From positions 1-5,251 of the forward strand of contig JAPLCH010000190.1 in assembly GCA_026392325.1 (NCBI GenBank): a DNA stretch of 5,251 bases. Reading direction: 5' to 3'. Each line of letters opens with the position of its first letter. The first letter of the stretch is position 1. Below the pieces are notes generated by a model that did no database searches, was not told where the DNA came from, and worked only from the letters and a program-made list of their open reading frames with translations. This stretch comes from Solirubrobacterales bacterium. Its GTDB lineage: Bacteria; Actinomycetota; Thermoleophilia; Solirubrobacterales; Solirubrobacteraceae. Made by a program: the position numbers and the translations under genes. This document shows, in pieces, positions 4,571 through 5,251 of the stretch.

Positions 4571-5251
4571 GACGCAGCCTCAAGTGCCTCGGCCGCAGCG
4601 TGCTCTTCAGCTTCGGCCCGCATCCGCTTGAGCCCCGGAACGAAGAGAGCTGCAACCGCACCGATTGCAAGCACGGCGGCACCAAGTGGCAGTGCGGCCG
4701 TCGCACCGTCTGAGTAGGCCTGGGGACTTGCGTAGGAGCCGTTGGCTGCGAAGAGAACCCCGAGCATGCTGACACCCATGACCCCGCCTACCTCGCGGAT
4801 CGCGTTTGTGGCCCCGGAGGCCTGTCCACTCTCCTTCTGCCTTACGCTGGCCAGGACCGAGTTGGCTGCCGGCGCGAAGACGAGGGACATGCCGGTCCCA
4901 CAGATGATGAAGGGGATTATCAGTTCGCTGTAAGGCACGGTAGGTGTTGAGACCGCCGCAAGCCAGCTGATCGCAACTGCCTGCATGGCGAGCCCGACTG
5001 ACATGAGTGGCCTTGGGCCGATCCTGTCACTCATCAGGCCGGCGATCGGCGCCACAATGATTGGCATTCCTGTGAAGGGCAACGTGCGGATGCCTGACTC
5101 GAGCGGGGAGTACCCCTGCGCGGTCTGGAAGAACTGGGACAGGTAAAAGATCGAGCCGAACACCCCAAAGAACATGCAGAAGCTGACGATGTTCGTGGAA
5201 GAGAATCCACGCGATCGGAAGAAGCGCATTGGCAGCATTGGCTGCGGGGCC
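4564..5251 (-). CDS. DHA2-family MFS drug/proton antiporter, C-terminal half (partial)
   Basis: This is an inner-membrane secondary transporter, probably exporting small toxic compounds against protons. The visible 228 residues correspond to about the last six or seven helices of a 14-helix DHA2 (EmrB/QacA-like) protein. They start in the central loop with APQPMLPMRFFRSR, a hallmark just before helix 9. Numbering from the Met at 5236-5238, hydrophobic segments lie near 16-36, 53-69, 77-94, 107-124, 145-165 and 182-201. The motif-A-like repeat GLMSDRIGPRP is at 67-77, and GQASGATNAIREVGG (138-152) is the conserved late motif. The tail is Ala/Glu-rich and cytoplasmic. The reading frame stays open to the window edge, so the real start lies beyond 5251 and the in-frame ATGs here are internal. 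The partner regulator, if any, is outside. Confidence 0.92.
   Translation of the reverse strand, partial: APQPMLPMRFFRSRGFSSTNIVSFCMFFGVFGSIFYLSQFFQTAQGYSPLESGIRTLPFTGMPIIVAPIAGLMSDRIGPRPLMSVGLAMQAVAISWLAAVSTPTVPYSELIIPFIICGTGMSLVFAPAANSVLASVRQKESGQASGATNAIREVGGVMGVSMLGVLFAANGSYASPQAYSDGATAALPLGAAVLAIGAVAALFVPGLKRMRAEAEEHAAAEALEAASA

Noticed and set aside
5236..5238. ATG as the start of a short MFS protein
   Set aside because: The frame stays open to the window edge with the conserved APQPM linker before it, so the gene continues beyond the window.
1..5251. CRISPR array, insertion sequence, phage or defence gene cluster
   Set aside because: No regularly spaced repeats, transposase, integrase, or known defence-protein motifs were seen; the RHH protein alone is not enough to call a toxin-antitoxin system.

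Overview
The window looks like an actinobacterial chromosome fragment with moderately high GC (roughly 60% by eye). The ABC and DHA2-type MFS proteins, the PQQ-dependent dehydrogenase with PKD domain, the GTG starts and the TAnnnT-like -10 boxes all fit Actinobacteria. A Thermoleophilia- or Acidimicrobiia-like lineage is possible, but this is inferred from protein style and not proven.

Layout from left to right: (1) the 5' third of a tRNA gene read leftwards (1-29), preceded on its own strand by a perfect 11-bp inverted repeat (34-61) that would form most of its leader. (2) A rightward two-gene operon for a BcrA-like ABC exporter: ATPase (123-1085) and six-helix ABC-2 permease (1085-1879), coupled by a one-base stop/start overlap. 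(3) A gene-poor stretch (1880-2465). It holds an apparent 3' remnant of a glycoside-hydrolase-like gene with no start codon (about 1882-2055), a GC-rich hairpin (2087-2110), a small leftward ribbon-helix-helix DNA-binding protein (2119-2325) with no toxin beside it, and candidate divergent promoters. (4) A large rightward gene (2466-4541) for a secreted PQQ-dependent glucose/sorbosone-dehydrogenase-type enzyme with a PKD domain and a C-terminal beta-rich extension. (5) A convergent DHA2-family MFS exporter, running off the right edge (4564-5251).

Functionally, the ABC pair should act as one exporter or immunity-type complex in the membrane. The dehydrogenase is a stand-alone extracytoplasmic sugar oxidase that would need PQQ from elsewhere, since no pqq genes are present here. 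The MFS protein is an independent drug/proton-antiporter-like transporter. The only hint of a link between genes is at 2313-2376. There the RHH gene and the dehydrogenase gene may share overlapping divergent promoters, next to short repeats of the kind RHH proteins bind.

No clearly new multi-gene system is visible. The most interesting places are the RHH/dehydrogenase intergenic region, the hydrolase remnant and the hairpin beside the tRNA. Apart from the remnant, the protein-coding genes show no frameshifts in the sequence seen.
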